64,000 bases of DNA from Paenibacillus alginolyticus DSM 5050 = NBRC 15375 (GCF_000422905.1 NZ_AUGY01000024.1:1-64000); one strand, 5' to 3'. Counted from the stretch's first letter, positions 1-9,829 are shown. Made by a program: numbers and translations. Notes: a model not told the origin generated them from the letters alone.

Positions 1-249
1 ACCCTATTTATATAATAATATTACCACTAAAATCAAAACTACACAAGAGTTATGTTAGCGTTTTCATTTTCTAATTGTTTTTCGCAATAATCTACAAATA
101 GACCATAAACAGCCTCAGTCCTTATCGATCTGAGGCCCAGCGAGTTACCTTCACAAGCACTTCCATCCCCATCGCGCTCTAATTTGTGCTCTAAACCCAT
201 ACAAATGACGAGCTTTGCAAAGTCAATATGCTCAGATCTTTATTCATAC
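1..249. other. Non-coding flank of the sugar operon
   Basis: No gene is supported here. A GCCTCAG/CTGAGGC inverted repeat near 111-135 is followed on the minus strand by TGTTTATGG and may be a weak terminator for the minus-strand operon that ends at 250. The rest is AT-rich without recognisable structure. Confidence 0.4.
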
Positions 250-1029
250 TCAAAGACAAAGCAAATCCCTTAAAATCTCAATACTATTGTTTGAAGGGTA
301 CAGCTCAAAACCAATTACCCCTTTATACTCAAGCTTTCTTAACGTGTTCATTATATTTTTAAAATGGATCTCTCCCGTGCCGGGCTCATGCCGTCCGGGG
401 GCATCTGCGATGTGGAAATAACTGATTTGTTTTACGTACTTTTCGATGTTTCCTATTAAATTGCCTTCATTAATCTGCATGTGGTAAACATCAAACAACA
501 TTTTAATGTACGGTGAGTTAACCAGCTGAATCAAATCAGCGGAATCCCTCGAATAGGCCAAGAAATTTCCCGCGTGGTCTACATGAATATTTAATGGCTC
601 TAAACAAAGCGTGACTTTTGCTCGTTCCGCTATAGGTGCTAAATTTTTCAAGGTGTCGTATATAGTAGCGAATTTAGCAAAATCACTAATATCCTCATAC
701 CGATTTAGAACCCTGCCCTCTTCTCCCAGAGCGTTTGAGTGAATAACCAAATGCTCGCACTGTAAAACATGCGCCCTTTTGATGGACTCCTCAACGAATT
801 GGATATACTCGGAGCTTTCATTTCTATTCACCAAGGAAAACTCATGATCTCCCGAGAAGCTGGCAATCGTCAGGTTGTGTTTATCAGAAAGGTATTTTAT
901 TTTTTCAATATCCTTATCTTGCCACGTCCAAAATTCCACATGATCAAACCCAGCCTGAGCTGCAAGCTCAAATCTTCTCTCAAAACTCTCTTCTGTAAAT
1001 ACCGTCTCGAGGCATAATGACTTTTTCAA
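250..1029 (-). CDS. Sugar isomerase/epimerase, AP-endonuclease-2-type TIM barrel
   Basis: A 259-residue member of the xylose-isomerase-like TIM-barrel superfamily that includes hydroxypyruvate isomerase, IolE/IolI and D-tagatose/psicose 3-epimerase. Visible metal-site and catalytic blocks are CLEPLN (glutamate), MLFDVYHMQ (Asp and His), HIADAPGRHEPG and GFELYP near the C-terminus, in the usual order. Length fits the family. The start is a TTG nine bases after AAAGGAGG. It is the last gene of a minus-strand operon after an ABC sugar importer and a zinc dehydrogenase, so it probably isomerises or epimerises an intermediate of the imported sugar or polyol. The substrate cannot be read from sequence. 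Confidence 0.85.
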   Translation of the reverse strand: MKKSLCLETVFTEESFERRFELAAQAGFDHVEFWTWQDKDIEKIKYLSDKHNLTIASFSGDHEFSLVNRNESSEYIQFVEESIKRAHVLQCEHLVIHSNALGEEGRVLNRYEDISDFAKFATIYDTLKNLAPIAERAKVTLCLEPLNIHVDHAGNFLAYSRDSADLIQLVNSPYIKMLFDVYHMQINEGNLIGNIEKYVKQISYFHIADAPGRHEPGTGEIHFKNIMNTLRKLEYKGVIGFELYPSNNSIEILRDLLCL

Positions 1030-1092
1030 GTGATGATTCCTCCTTTACATTGTGATGTTCTGCCGGCTTCCGCCGGCAGATAGAATGCAGTC

Positions 1093-2121
1093 TTATTCCT
1101 CGTGATCTAAGGGATAAATTATAACCTTAAGCGCTTCACCTTTACGCATAGCCATAATACCGTCCCCAATCCGATCCATCGGCAATCGATGAGTAATCAA
1201 CTGTTCCAAATTCAACAGGCCGGATTCCACGATGTGGATAGCTTTGGCAAAGCTGAACTTAGAAATGAAGGTTCCTTTTACGGAAATTTCGTTTTTGGTA
1301 ATATCGTATTGCTTAACCGCAGGCAGGGCATGTGAATTTAAGCCCAATAACAGCACTTGGCCCCCCGGGCGAACCAAACTAACAGCTTGATCAAACAACG
1401 ATCCTACACAATCGATCACGACATCCACTCCAAGTGCAGTCTCTTTAAGTATGAATTCACGAATATCGTTTTTATTGGGACTAACTGTATGGGTCGCACC
1501 CGATTTTATAGCAATATCCAAACGATAATCCGAGAGGTCAACACAAATTATTTTGGATGCGCCAGCAGCCTTTACCATTTGAATGAAAAGCTGGCCCATC
1601 GGACCCGCTCCGAGTACGACAACGGACTGCCCAGGCTGAACATTAATCTTGTCACATCCATTCACAACACATGATAACGGTTCCACTAAAGCCGCTAGCT
1701 CAACGGGCACATCATGCGATATAGGATATATCATCCTTGCGGGTACGACATTAAAGGCTGCAAAGCCTCCATCTTCGAAAATACCGTAAGTAATCACATG
1801 CTCGCATAAATTCGGCATGCCATTTTTACAGGAGCTGCAAAATCCGCCGCAGGTCAAGTTAGGATCTATGCATACGCGATCGCCGACCTTTACGTTCTCA
1901 ACCCTACTCCCAATGGCTACGATTTCAGCAACATACTCATGTCCAAGAATCTTTCCTTCAGTTGCCGGATGGCCTGGAGGCGATGCCAGGATATGAACAT
2001 CTGTTCCACAAATACTTGCTGCAAGAACCTTCAACAGAACCTCGTCATCATTTTTTATTGTAGGAATCGGTCGATCCTCCACTGAAAATTGACCTTCTTG
2101 TTTAAAAACGACTGCCTGCAT
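1093..2121 (-). CDS. Zinc-dependent medium-chain alcohol/polyol dehydrogenase
   Basis: A 342-residue MDR enzyme resembling sorbitol, threonine or L-idonate dehydrogenases. The catalytic zinc ligands are visible as C38 (SICGTDVH) and H61-E62 (GHEY). The structural zinc site is C91, C95, C98, C106. The Rossmann motif GAGPMGQ is at 171-177. It would oxidise a sugar alcohol or acid with NAD(P). The ATG follows AAAGGTGAT. It lies between the binding-protein gene and the isomerase in one minus-strand operon, which suggests that transported substrate is oxidised and then isomerised. Substrate is unknown. Confidence 0.9.
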   Translation of the reverse strand: MQAVVFKQEGQFSVEDRPIPTIKNDDEVLLKVLAASICGTDVHILASPPGHPATEGKILGHEYVAEIVAIGSRVENVKVGDRVCIDPNLTCGGFCSSCKNGMPNLCEHVITYGIFEDGGFAAFNVVPARMIYPISHDVPVELAALVEPLSCVVNGCDKINVQPGQSVVVLGAGPMGQLFIQMVKAAGASKIICVDLSDYRLDIAIKSGATHTVSPNKNDIREFILKETALGVDVVIDCVGSLFDQAVSLVRPGGQVLLLGLNSHALPAVKQYDITKNEISVKGTFISKFSFAKAIHIVESGLLNLEQLITHRLPMDRIGDGIMAMRKGEALKVIIYPLDHEE

Positions 2122-2162
2122 GTCCCCATCACCTTTCGTCCGTAGAAGTTATCCTTATATCA

Positions 2163-3170
2163 CTAATTCACTTTAGCTTTCGTCAGCAGCTCCACTTTTG
2201 TTGGCATCGATTTCTCGACTTGGCCCCCTTTAAGAATCTTTTGAACGGTTTCAAGCGCTACTCTGGACATATCTTCCGGATATTGAGCTACGTCTCCTAG
2301 CAGCTTACCGTCTTTAATCAACTGCTTTGCTTCCTTCGATCCATCAAAGCCAATCACCTGTATTTTCCCTTCGAGGTTAGCCTGCTTAATGGCTTCGAGT
2401 GCGCCAAACGCAATCTGATCCGCTACTGCGTATACAAGCTTGATATCAGGATGCGCAGTCAAAATATTTTGCATTACGCTAAAGCCTTGATCGCGTGTCC
2501 AATCCGTAGGTTGTTCAGCAACGATATCGATATTCGTAGCTCCTTTAATGCCCTCTTTGAATCCGGCAAGTCTTTCCTCATTGCCGATAACGCCGGGAAT
2601 ACCGCCGATCATCGCGACTTTTACTCCATCCTTAAAGTTAGCCTTAACATATTCACCCGCAACCTTCCCGCCTTGAAGATTATCCGTACCAATATAAGTT
2701 ACGTACTTGGCACCCTGCTTATCAGCTTCTTTATCATTAATGGTGTCATTGACTAGAATGACAGGAATACCTGCTTCATTCGCTTTGCGAATCGAAGGAA
2801 TTAATTCGACCGGCCCCATAGCCGACAGCACAATCGCGTCTACACGCTTAACAATCAAATCATCAACCATTTGAACTTGCTTTTCGATTTCCGTTTGCTT
2901 CTCCGGCGCTTGGAAGATTAAATTCATGCCTAGTTTTTTCGCGTGCTCCTCTGCGCTGGATTTGAGAGTATTCATGAATTCATCCTGCAAGTGCTTTACA
3001 ACATAACCCACTGTAATTCTTTTTTCGCCAGATGTGCTCGTTGGACTTCCTTCGTTAGGAGCAGAACCAGACATTGTTGTGTTAGCGCTTCCACTGCAGC
3101 CTGCTAAAATAAAGATAACCATCATCATTGCCACTAAAGCCAAGGTTTGAATTTTTTTTATTCTTTTCAT
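2163..3170 (-). CDS. Sugar ABC transporter substrate-binding lipoprotein (RbsB-like)
   Basis: A 335-residue periplasmic-binding-protein-type lipoprotein. A basic N-terminus and hydrophobic stretch end in a lipobox LAGC with Cys25, so the mature protein would be lipid-anchored outside the membrane. The body has the ribose/galactose-binding (Peripla_BP_4) pattern, for example YVVKHLQDEF near the start and GFDGSKEAKQLI near the end. It delivers a sugar to the permease and ATPase encoded just upstream. A GAGGAA ribosome site precedes the ATG. It belongs to the five-gene minus-strand operon at 250-5721. Confidence 0.92.
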   Translation of the reverse strand: MKRIKKIQTLALVAMMMVIFILAGCSGSANTTMSGSAPNEGSPTSTSGEKRITVGYVVKHLQDEFMNTLKSSAEEHAKKLGMNLIFQAPEKQTEIEKQVQMVDDLIVKRVDAIVLSAMGPVELIPSIRKANEAGIPVILVNDTINDKEADKQGAKYVTYIGTDNLQGGKVAGEYVKANFKDGVKVAMIGGIPGVIGNEERLAGFKEGIKGATNIDIVAEQPTDWTRDQGFSVMQNILTAHPDIKLVYAVADQIAFGALEAIKQANLEGKIQVIGFDGSKEAKQLIKDGKLLGDVAQYPEDMSRVALETVQKILKGGQVEKSMPTKVELLTKAKVN

Positions 3171-3217
3171 TTTCTATTCCTCGCTCTCATTTTTTTTATG
3201 TGAACACAATGGCGTGT

Positions 3218-4201
3218 TTACACCTTTTTCTTAATGGTATCCAATAAGACGGCGGCAATAATGACCAAACCGATAATTCCTGTTTGCAAATAGGAGCTGG
3301 CGTTTAGCAAATTCAAGCCGTTTCTTAGAACTCCCATTATGGCCGCACCGATCAATGTGCCCCAGACGCTTCCTACGCCGCCCGAGAGACTTGTGCCTCC
3401 GATCACAACAGCAGCGATTGCGTCCAACTCATAGTTATACCCTGCTGAAGGCTGCGCAGCGTTTAACTTGGATGTCAAGACAATGGCTGCAATGGCGGAT
3501 GTCATGCCAGAAATGATATAGGCGATGTTGATATATTTTTTTGTATTGATACCCGACAATCGCGTTACCTCTGGATTACCTCCGATAGCATAAATAAATC
3601 GTCCTGTTTTTCTGTATACCAAAATGTAATAACCCACGGTGTACAAAATGATCATCAAAAGAACTTGGGCGGGAATCGATGTGAAGGGGATTTTGCTGAC
3701 GCCAATCCAGCGAAAGCTATCCGGAAACGTAGACAAAACGGCACCGCTGCTTAAAATGAGGGCAAGCGCCCGGGAGACACTCATCATACCTAAAGTAGCG
3801 ATAAACGAAGGCAGCTTGCCCATCGTAACCATCAGTCCATTGAGTAAACCAATCACGGTGCCGATAGCAACACAAGCTAGCATGGCTATACCGACAGGGA
3901 CATCCGCTTTCATAAGCAGCCCCATGACAATACCGGATACAGCAACCACTGCGCCTACGGATAAATCAATCCCACCGGTTAAGATCACGAAGGTCATGCC
4001 CAAAGCGAGGATCGCATTCACTGTAATCTGAGATGAAACATTTAATAAATTGTTGGTTGTTAAAAAAACGGGTGACAGAACCGATATAACAACGCAAAGA
4101 ATGACCAGTCCAATAATGGTTGAAAATCGGGTATAGTTCAGCTTATATTTCCAAACAAACGGCGCTGGAGAAGCATTTTGTTCGACGTTGCTTTTTCTCA
4201 T
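3218..4201 (-). CDS. Sugar ABC transporter permease (RbsC-like)
   Basis: A 327-residue polytopic membrane protein of the BPD_transp_2 (RbsC/AraH) family, with about eight or more hydrophobic segments. The family hallmark GGTSLSGGVGSVWGTLIGA, where the permease contacts the ATPase, is near residues 269-287. Cytoplasmic GGIDLSVGAV near residue 75 is also typical. It forms the membrane channel for the sugar delivered by the lipoprotein encoded next. A GGGAGATG ribosome site precedes the ATG. The spacing of 20-50 nt to its neighbours supports co-transcription. Confidence 0.93.
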   Translation of the reverse strand: MRKSNVEQNASPAPFVWKYKLNYTRFSTIIGLVILCVVISVLSPVFLTTNNLLNVSSQITVNAILALGMTFVILTGGIDLSVGAVVAVSGIVMGLLMKADVPVGIAMLACVAIGTVIGLLNGLMVTMGKLPSFIATLGMMSVSRALALILSSGAVLSTFPDSFRWIGVSKIPFTSIPAQVLLMIILYTVGYYILVYRKTGRFIYAIGGNPEVTRLSGINTKKYINIAYIISGMTSAIAAIVLTSKLNAAQPSAGYNYELDAIAAVVIGGTSLSGGVGSVWGTLIGAAIMGVLRNGLNLLNASSYLQTGIIGLVIIAAVLLDTIKKKV

Positions 4202-4221
4202 ACAATTTCATCTCCCTGATC

Positions 4222-5721
4222 TTATTTATGGGTCCCAGTCGCATACTTAATGACTTCGTCCTCTGTCAGCTCCGACATATCATCAAAACAGCCCGTGATC
4301 GTCCCATCATGCATAACATATAATCTGTCGCAAACCCCTAACGTTTCAGGCAGTTCGGATGAAACCATAATGACCGCTTTTCCCTCTTTCTTCAGTGAAT
4401 TCATAATTTTATAAATTTCCGACTTGGCCCCGACATCAATCCCTCGAGTAGGTTCATCAAAAATAAAGATTTGCGAATCGGTATTCAGCCATTTGGCGAT
4501 GACGACCTTTTGTTGGTTCCCTCCGCTTAAAAACTTGGTTTTCTGATTCAAGGATGGTGTTTTAACCCTTACAGAGTCCGTCAGTTTCTGGCAATTGGCT
4601 GTATTCATTATTTGGTTGATCCCAAACCAATTCATGATGTTATCGAAGTTGACCAGCGGAATATTATCCTTTATGGAAAAGTCCAAGATGAGCCCTTGAT
4701 TTTTCCTGTCTTCTGTTAAAAATGCGATTCCATGTTTCCTGGCGTCTAAGCAATTTCTGATGTTAACCGGTTTGCCGTCGATATGAATGTCACCGCTTTC
4801 AAATGGGTCTACCCCGAATACCGCTCTCATAAGCTCAGTTCTCCCGGCTCCCATCAAACCATAGAAACCCACAATCTCATTGCTTCTGGCATAAAACGAT
4901 ATGTTGTTCAGACTATCCTTCTGTACGAGGTTATTCACTTCCAAAAGCTTTTCCCCAGGCTCAACATGAAGCTTAGGATATTGCTCTGACAATGAGCGCC
5001 CTACCATCATGCTGATTAGCTTATCAACAGTGATTCCGTCTACAGGTACGGTTTCGACATATCTTCCATCCCGAAAGACGGTGATGCGATCCCCAATTTG
5101 AATAATTTCCTCCAGCCTGTGTGAAATGTAAACAATGGCTACGCCCTTTGAAGTAAGCTCCCTAATAATCTTAAAAAGTCCTTCTACTTCCTTCTGGGAA
5201 AGCGCTGAGGTCGGTTCGTCCATAATAATGATATCCGCATCATATGAAAGCGCCTTCGCAATTTCGACCACTTGCATCTGACCGATACTCAAAGAGGACA
5301 CCATCGCCTTCTCAGAAATGTTGGAGCCTATAGCATCCAGAAGCTTCCGGGCCTGTTCGTTCATCAAATTCCAATTTACGTTTCCGTTGCTCTTCGTTGG
5401 CTGTCTGCCCAAAAAAATATTTTCCGCGACCGTTAAATTTTTGAGTAAATTGGTTTCCTGAAAAATCATACTGATCCCGCGTTCTATTTGCTCTTTTACG
5501 CTTAAGCTTTTGATCTCATGGTTTTTGTAATAAATCACCCCTTGATAGTCGGTGTTCACACCTGCGAGCACCTTCATGATCGTCGACTTTCCCGCCCCGT
5601 TTTCTCCGAGCAGAATATGAACCTCTCCACGCTTCACATCGAATCTAACGTTATTAAGTGCTAGAACACCCGGAAATTGAACCGTAATGTTCTCCATTCT
5701 TACCAAGCAGTCATCACTCAT
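4222..5721 (-). CDS. Sugar ABC transporter ATPase with two nucleotide-binding domains (RbsA-like)
   Basis: A 499-residue tandem ATPase of the ribose/galactose importer type. The first domain has Walker A GENGAGKS at 39-46, signature LSIGQMQ near 144-150 and Walker B IIIMDEP near 164-170. The second domain has the degenerate P-loop GLMGAGRTEL usual for this family, signature LSGGNQQ and Walker B IFIFDEPTRGID. It energises import together with the permease and lipoprotein. It is the first gene of the operon; AAAGGGATG precedes the ATG, and a TATAAT box lies in the AT-rich region near 5810-5815 on the minus strand. Confidence 0.95.
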   Translation of the reverse strand: MSDDCLVRMENITVQFPGVLALNNVRFDVKRGEVHILLGENGAGKSTIMKVLAGVNTDYQGVIYYKNHEIKSLSVKEQIERGISMIFQETNLLKNLTVAENIFLGRQPTKSNGNVNWNLMNEQARKLLDAIGSNISEKAMVSSLSIGQMQVVEIAKALSYDADIIIMDEPTSALSQKEVEGLFKIIRELTSKGVAIVYISHRLEEIIQIGDRITVFRDGRYVETVPVDGITVDKLISMMVGRSLSEQYPKLHVEPGEKLLEVNNLVQKDSLNNISFYARSNEIVGFYGLMGAGRTELMRAVFGVDPFESGDIHIDGKPVNIRNCLDARKHGIAFLTEDRKNQGLILDFSIKDNIPLVNFDNIMNWFGINQIMNTANCQKLTDSVRVKTPSLNQKTKFLSGGNQQKVVIAKWLNTDSQIFIFDEPTRGIDVGAKSEIYKIMNSLKKEGKAVIMVSSELPETLGVCDRLYVMHDGTITGCFDDMSELTEDEVIKYATGTHK

Positions 5722-5975
5722 TGGATCATCCCTTTCGGAGTAGGATAGAGATTCACTCGAACATTAATATCATAAATAATAACTTATTTGGTTATGTATG
5801 TGCTTACAAATTATATTTTAATTGTGCTCAGTTTGCGAAAAGGGCATAGTAAACAGGCCTATCCTTCAACTCGGTGGTTCAAGTCTGGTCAACCTTAAAC
5901 AGCTGAAGACCAAGACTTGAGCCAAGCGAAAAGAGATGTGCATGGATTGAAGTTTTTGTGATGAGCAAGACATGC
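5722..5975 (-). promoter_or_regulatory. Promoter region of the sugar operon
   Basis: AT-rich gap between the LacI-family regulator and the transporter operon. On the minus strand a TATAAT box sits near 5810-5815, but no convincing -35 partner was found. The GGAAACATGTTTCC palindrome seen upstream of the regulator is absent from this gap, so how the regulator would control this promoter is not evident. Confidence 0.35.
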
Positions 5976-6974
5976 TTACTTCTTCTTAGCGGTAGTGCCT
6001 CCAACGACAAGCTCCGGCGTCATAACGATGCGCTGCTTTACCTTCTTAGGCTCATTTATCTCCTCGATTAACAACTCCATCACTTTTTGCCCCATATCGT
6101 AAATAGGTTGGGCAATGGTTGTGATTTGAGGATCGAACATCTGCCCAAACATGGTATTATCGAATCCTACGATTGAGATATCTTCAGGTAAACGAAGCCC
6201 TAATTCCCGCACCCTTTTTATCGCGCCAATAGCTAAAGCTTCGGTCGAAGCAAAAATGGCGGTAGGCGGGGAAGGAACCTTTAGCAATTGTTCAGAAGCC
6301 AGCATGCCGTCGTTGTAGGTTACGTTATTTTGAATAACGAGTTTTTCATCATACTTGATCCCTGCTTCTTCCAGCGCTTTCCGGTAGCCTTCAACCCGTT
6401 TTCTCGCAGGAGAGATTTTGAGGTCTTCCGTAATCATGGCGATCTTCTCGTGTCCGAGCTCGATCAGATAGGACGCCGCTTGAAATCCCCCTAAAAAATC
6501 GTCAACAAATACGGCATCTACAGCAAGTGAAGGCACATCGCGGGCAAGCATGACAACCGGGATGTTGCTTTCGATGATTTTCTTAATTGATTTATCATTT
6601 AACAAACCTGTACCAATGATAATTCCGTCGATATACTTTTCTCGCAAGATGGAGATGTATTCTTTCTCTCTCTCCGGATCATTATCCGTACTGCAAATGA
6701 TAAGACTGAAGCCATGCTGCCGACCGTAATCCTCGATAACTCTTGCAATTTCCGCCATAAAGGGGTTCGCAATACTTGGCATCATAAATCCAATGGTTTG
6801 AAGACGTTTTCTTGCCGAAGCGACTACGTTGGGTTGATACTCTAGTTTGCGAATCGTATCCAAAATCTTCAGCTTAGTCTTTTCCCCAATGCTTCCTGTA
6901 TTATTGAGTACCTTGGATACCGTTGAAACGGATACGCCTGCCGTCTTTGCTACGTCGTAAATGGTTGTTTTCAA
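5976..6974 (-). CDS. LacI-family transcriptional regulator
   Basis: A 332-residue LacI/GalR regulator. The N-terminal helix-turn-helix YDVAKTAGVSVSTVSKVLNN (residues 5-24) is followed by the hinge helix near residues 47-56 and a periplasmic-binding-like effector domain ending in VVGGTTAKK. It is encoded upstream of, and on the same strand as, the sugar import operon, which it presumably represses until sugar binds. A perfect palindrome of the LacI-operator type lies 97 bp upstream of its start and a second copy about 220 bp farther out, which suggests autoregulation. Confidence 0.92.
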   Translation of the reverse strand: MKTTIYDVAKTAGVSVSTVSKVLNNTGSIGEKTKLKILDTIRKLEYQPNVVASARKRLQTIGFMMPSIANPFMAEIARVIEDYGRQHGFSLIICSTDNDPEREKEYISILREKYIDGIIIGTGLLNDKSIKKIIESNIPVVMLARDVPSLAVDAVFVDDFLGGFQAASYLIELGHEKIAMITEDLKISPARKRVEGYRKALEEAGIKYDEKLVIQNNVTYNDGMLASEQLLKVPSPPTAIFASTEALAIGAIKRVRELGLRLPEDISIVGFDNTMFGQMFDPQITTIAQPIYDMGQKVMELLIEEINEPKKVKQRIVMTPELVVGGTTAKKK

Positions 6975-7070
6975 TAATCTTCTCCTTTCATCATAAAATA
7001 ATAAGTATATGACTAATAATCAAACGTGAGGATCAGTAATAATATATCACATCGGGATCTTCAAGATTTA

Positions 7071-7084
7071 GGAAACATGTTTCC
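7071..7084. promoter_or_regulatory. Operator palindrome 1 upstream of the LacI-type regulator
   Basis: GGAAACATGTTTCC is a perfect 14-bp palindrome about 97 bp upstream of the regulator start. The central CATG and A/T arms resemble LacI-family operators rather than a cre site. The same 14 bp recur at 7295-7308. Confidence 0.6.
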
Positions 7085-7293
7085 TTGTTATTAGAATAGT
7101 ACTGACTTGAAATAAAGTCAACAGTATTTTTTATGACTCGAAATAAATATTAATCATTACGCTATATGGGACCGCTTCATAAAAACAGCCAAGGAGCATA
7201 TAACCGCATAAATATTGGATCGAAAGCGGCCTAAGAGCCTTTTGAAAGCCCGTAACAAGCACGGGTAGCTCGCATAACGAATCATAACAGAAT

Positions 7294-7309
7294 GGGAAAC
7301 ATGTTTCCC
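7294..7309. promoter_or_regulatory. Operator palindrome 2 upstream of the LacI-type regulator
   Basis: GGGAAACATGTTTCCC is a perfect 16-bp palindrome containing the same 14 bp as the site at 7071-7084. The 224-bp spacing would allow looping by a tetrameric LacI-family protein; that is inference. Confidence 0.6.
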
Positions 7310-7903
7310 TAATGTTTGTGTAAATTTAAATTTCTCACACCACGTTTCTCACTCACACCCTCCGTGACAAAAGAAAAGAACGTTCCCGAGAGAACATCCT
7401 TCCTTATAAGCAAGCCCTATTACTTACTCTTTAAAATGCCCCAACACGTCGGACATGATCATCATGCGGCCATTCATTATTTTCACAGCCTGCGGCAGTT
7501 GAATCCATTAAGTTATACACTGCCTGCAAGCAAGTGGCTTCAGAACCTGTCGGAACGGAGAGGATGCGGGACAGCTTCTTGGTGTCCATATATATACGCC
7601 CACAGTAGTTATTTATGTGCATAATGGAATCTTTACCTATAAATAGGGTGCGCATCGACTCGGAATAGGAGCAACTCGTTTATCTGCCGCGGTCAATCTT
7701 ATCCTATATCTTAAATGGGGCCAAGTTCTTGTCCTTGGATTTAGACAACAATATGCATCATCATATTTTGTTCCCTTACCGTTTGTGCTAATTACCTTAA
7801 TTCAGGAATCCGACTTGTTTGACTCCTTTTCTTAAGCTTTACATTTCCAAAGCTTCATTTGATTATTTATGTCTAATTCTCTAAAAGTACTGATTAACTC
7901 CAT
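7310..7903. other. Intergenic, no gene supported
   Basis: About 600 bp between the regulator's upstream region and the GH3 relic. Short open frames on both strands lack ribosome sites and recognisable motifs. Probably junk left by rearrangement between the sugar cargo and the decayed genes. Confidence 0.4.
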
Positions 7904-8833
7904 TTAAAAATTACTGAGTTCTAAGCTTGCTGAGTCATCTTTTGAAAACTCTGTATTCTGAACCCCGTTTCCTTTTAACAACCATTCTAGTGAACACACA
8001 AATTTGTGTTGCTCTCCTGACTGAAGTTCAACCTTTGCAAATTGCTTCAGTTCTTTCACCGGGCGAATCACGGTGCTTTCGACATCCATCACATAAAGCT
8101 GTACTACTTCTTTTCCTGCACGAGTTCCTGTGTTTGTCACCTTTACCGTCACTTGAAGCATATCCGAATCGAGCATCTCCTTGCGGTCGACAGCAAATCG
8201 GAATACGCGAACGTTGTATAGCTGAGTCCATAGCCAAATGGAAACAACGGTCTCACTTGCTTGGTATCGTAATATCGGTAACCTACAAAGATGCCTTCCC
8301 GATATTCCACTCGATCAGCTTCTCCAGGGAAGAAGAGGAACGACGGGTTGTCACTCAGCTTCTGCGGGAACGTCTCCGCCAGCTTACCTCTTGGGTTCGC
8401 TTCACCGAATAACAAATCGGAGATCGCTCCGCCGACAGCTTGCCCGCCCAGGTATGCCTCCAAGATCGACAGTACGCGATCAGCCCATGGCATCTCGACT
8501 ACTGAGCCGTTCATGAGAACAACGACAACGTTACGCTGCACGCGGGCAACCGCTTCGATCAGCTCATTTTGGTTGACCGGCAGCTTTAGATGGGTCCGGT
8601 CATAGCCTTCCGATTCATACCGGTCAGGCAAGCCGGCGAAAATAACGGCTACATCAGCTTCACGAAGTGATAGATACTTTCGGCTAATGCGACTCGTGCC
8701 AAAACCCCGTCGTCAGCTACGATCGGGCCTATCTTGAGACGGTGGATGGTAAAGAGGAGCTGCCGCTTATTCTCTGAAGCATAGGTGCCGTTCAACTTGT
8801 TGTAGGCACTCATAAACGGCCAATTAAAAGCAG
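7904..8833 (-). pseudogene. Decayed glycoside hydrolase family 3 beta-glucosidase
   Basis: Three minus-strand segments in different frames reconstruct parts of a GH3 beta-glucosidase. From 8833 to about 8680 the conserved catalytic-barrel stretch FMSAYNKLNGTYASENK appears and then hits a stop. Segment 8631-8149 carries the C-terminal sandwich domain ([31 protein letters not shown]). Segment 8176-7904 carries the fibronectin-III-like tail ([17 protein letters not shown]). A one-base deletion near 8195 separates the last two, another frameshift lies near 8680, and the region around the catalytic nucleophile is deleted. It cannot make active enzyme. It may have belonged with the adjacent sugar-utilisation cargo. 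Confidence 0.85.
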
Positions 8834-9127
8834 TAGGGATTTGACAAAATCATTGCGAAATAAACAGAAGCAATTGGATGCATAAAGCGAATAACGCGCA
8901 ATAAGAAGTGCAAGGTTCCGTGGTGATAGAAGATGCAGTGGTATGCGAATTGTTCGTATGACCAACATTCATGTATATAGGAATCTCCATCGGGACTCGA
9001 TCGTTGTTCGTTGTGCGAAAACAGGACTTGTGGCCGGCTACTGCTATACAGTAAAGCTCACTAAGGTTCGGTTTTAATGCAATTTCCGTGCTTGACCACT
9101 CCATAGATATCCTCCATTTTATACGTC
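8834..9127. other. Gap between two pseudogenes
   Basis: About 290 bp with one open frame on the minus strand (8850-9104) that shows no recognisable motif and no good ribosome site. Nothing is supported. Confidence 0.4.
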
Positions 9128-9627
9128 CTAGTCCGTCTCTCCCGCTTCGAATCCGTAATAGATGATGATCTCGTCGTTTCGTCCCGTTTCAGGATTCGGA
9201 GGAAAATTATCATTTCACCACTTAAGGAATGGGGAAGTCTTCAACCGATTCGTACAGAGAGCGGATGTACTCCAACCTTAAAAGCCTTTGCCTCAACACA
9301 AACATCGAATTGATCTTTTTCATTCCAAAACAGCATATTCGCGTAAGTGATCTCCACGCCAAGTCGTTCAGCCAACTCCACCTTGTACCTCTTAATGTCC
9401 CAATGCTCGACCCAAGGGTTAATATCGTGATTGATCAGAATGACGTTTTCAGCGCCATAATTGCGGGTAACTTCGTAAGCAACAATGCCCGAGGTCTCGC
9501 CACCGCTGTAACAAACAACATGCTTTACAGCTGGATCTACTTCAGGGGCATTAGTCTTCATGTGCTCAACAAGAGTTAAGGGTTCCAAAATGCCGCCGTT
9601 TAATAGATCAAATTGCATTTGGGACAT
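9128..9627 (-). pseudogene. PAPS-reductase-like ATP-PPase, frameshifted
   Basis: The N-terminal part (9627-9241) is intact. It has the PP-loop CYSGGETSG at about residues 39-47, the start of an ATP pyrophosphatase of the phosphoadenosine-phosphosulfate reductase/DndC-like family common in phages and plasmids. A GGGAGG ribosome site precedes the ATG. Near 9270 the frame shifts: the following family motif ALCTNRLKTSPFLKW is read in another frame, is followed by an in-frame stop, and then continues as NDNFPPNPETGRNDE to a TAG at 9128. At least one frameshift and one nonsense change therefore inactivate it. Its native substrate is unknown. Confidence 0.75.
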
Positions 9628-9643
9628 ATAGACCTGCCTCCCA

Positions 9644-9829
9644 CTATAAAGTAATGTTTTCTCCCGTTTTCTCGCTTATTCTCAGTATTACAACTTTGAC
9701 ACCTTGTGTGGTAGTGGTGGAGAATGTAGACTCTACATCATTTTCTGTAAAGACGTAGGCGGGAACAGAGCTTAGGATCGTTTGGATTCCAAAACTGTGG
9801 ATAATTGGATATGATCGCACAGTGGATCT
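9644..9829 (-). pseudogene. Possible 3' remnant of a gene cut by the IS110 element
   Basis: An open frame ending at 9644 encodes about 60 residues (PAYVFTENDVESTFSTTT, then VKVVILRISEKTGENITL) with alternating hydrophobic pattern, just upstream of the ATP-PPase relic on the same strand. Its upstream side runs into the IS110 element, and no start with a ribosome site is visible. It could be the tail of a gene truncated by the insertion, or a chance frame. Confidence 0.3.

Noticed and set aside
8850-9104. 84-codon minus-strand ORF between the two pseudogenes
   Set aside because: No ribosome site or recognisable motif, and it lies in rearranged DNA.
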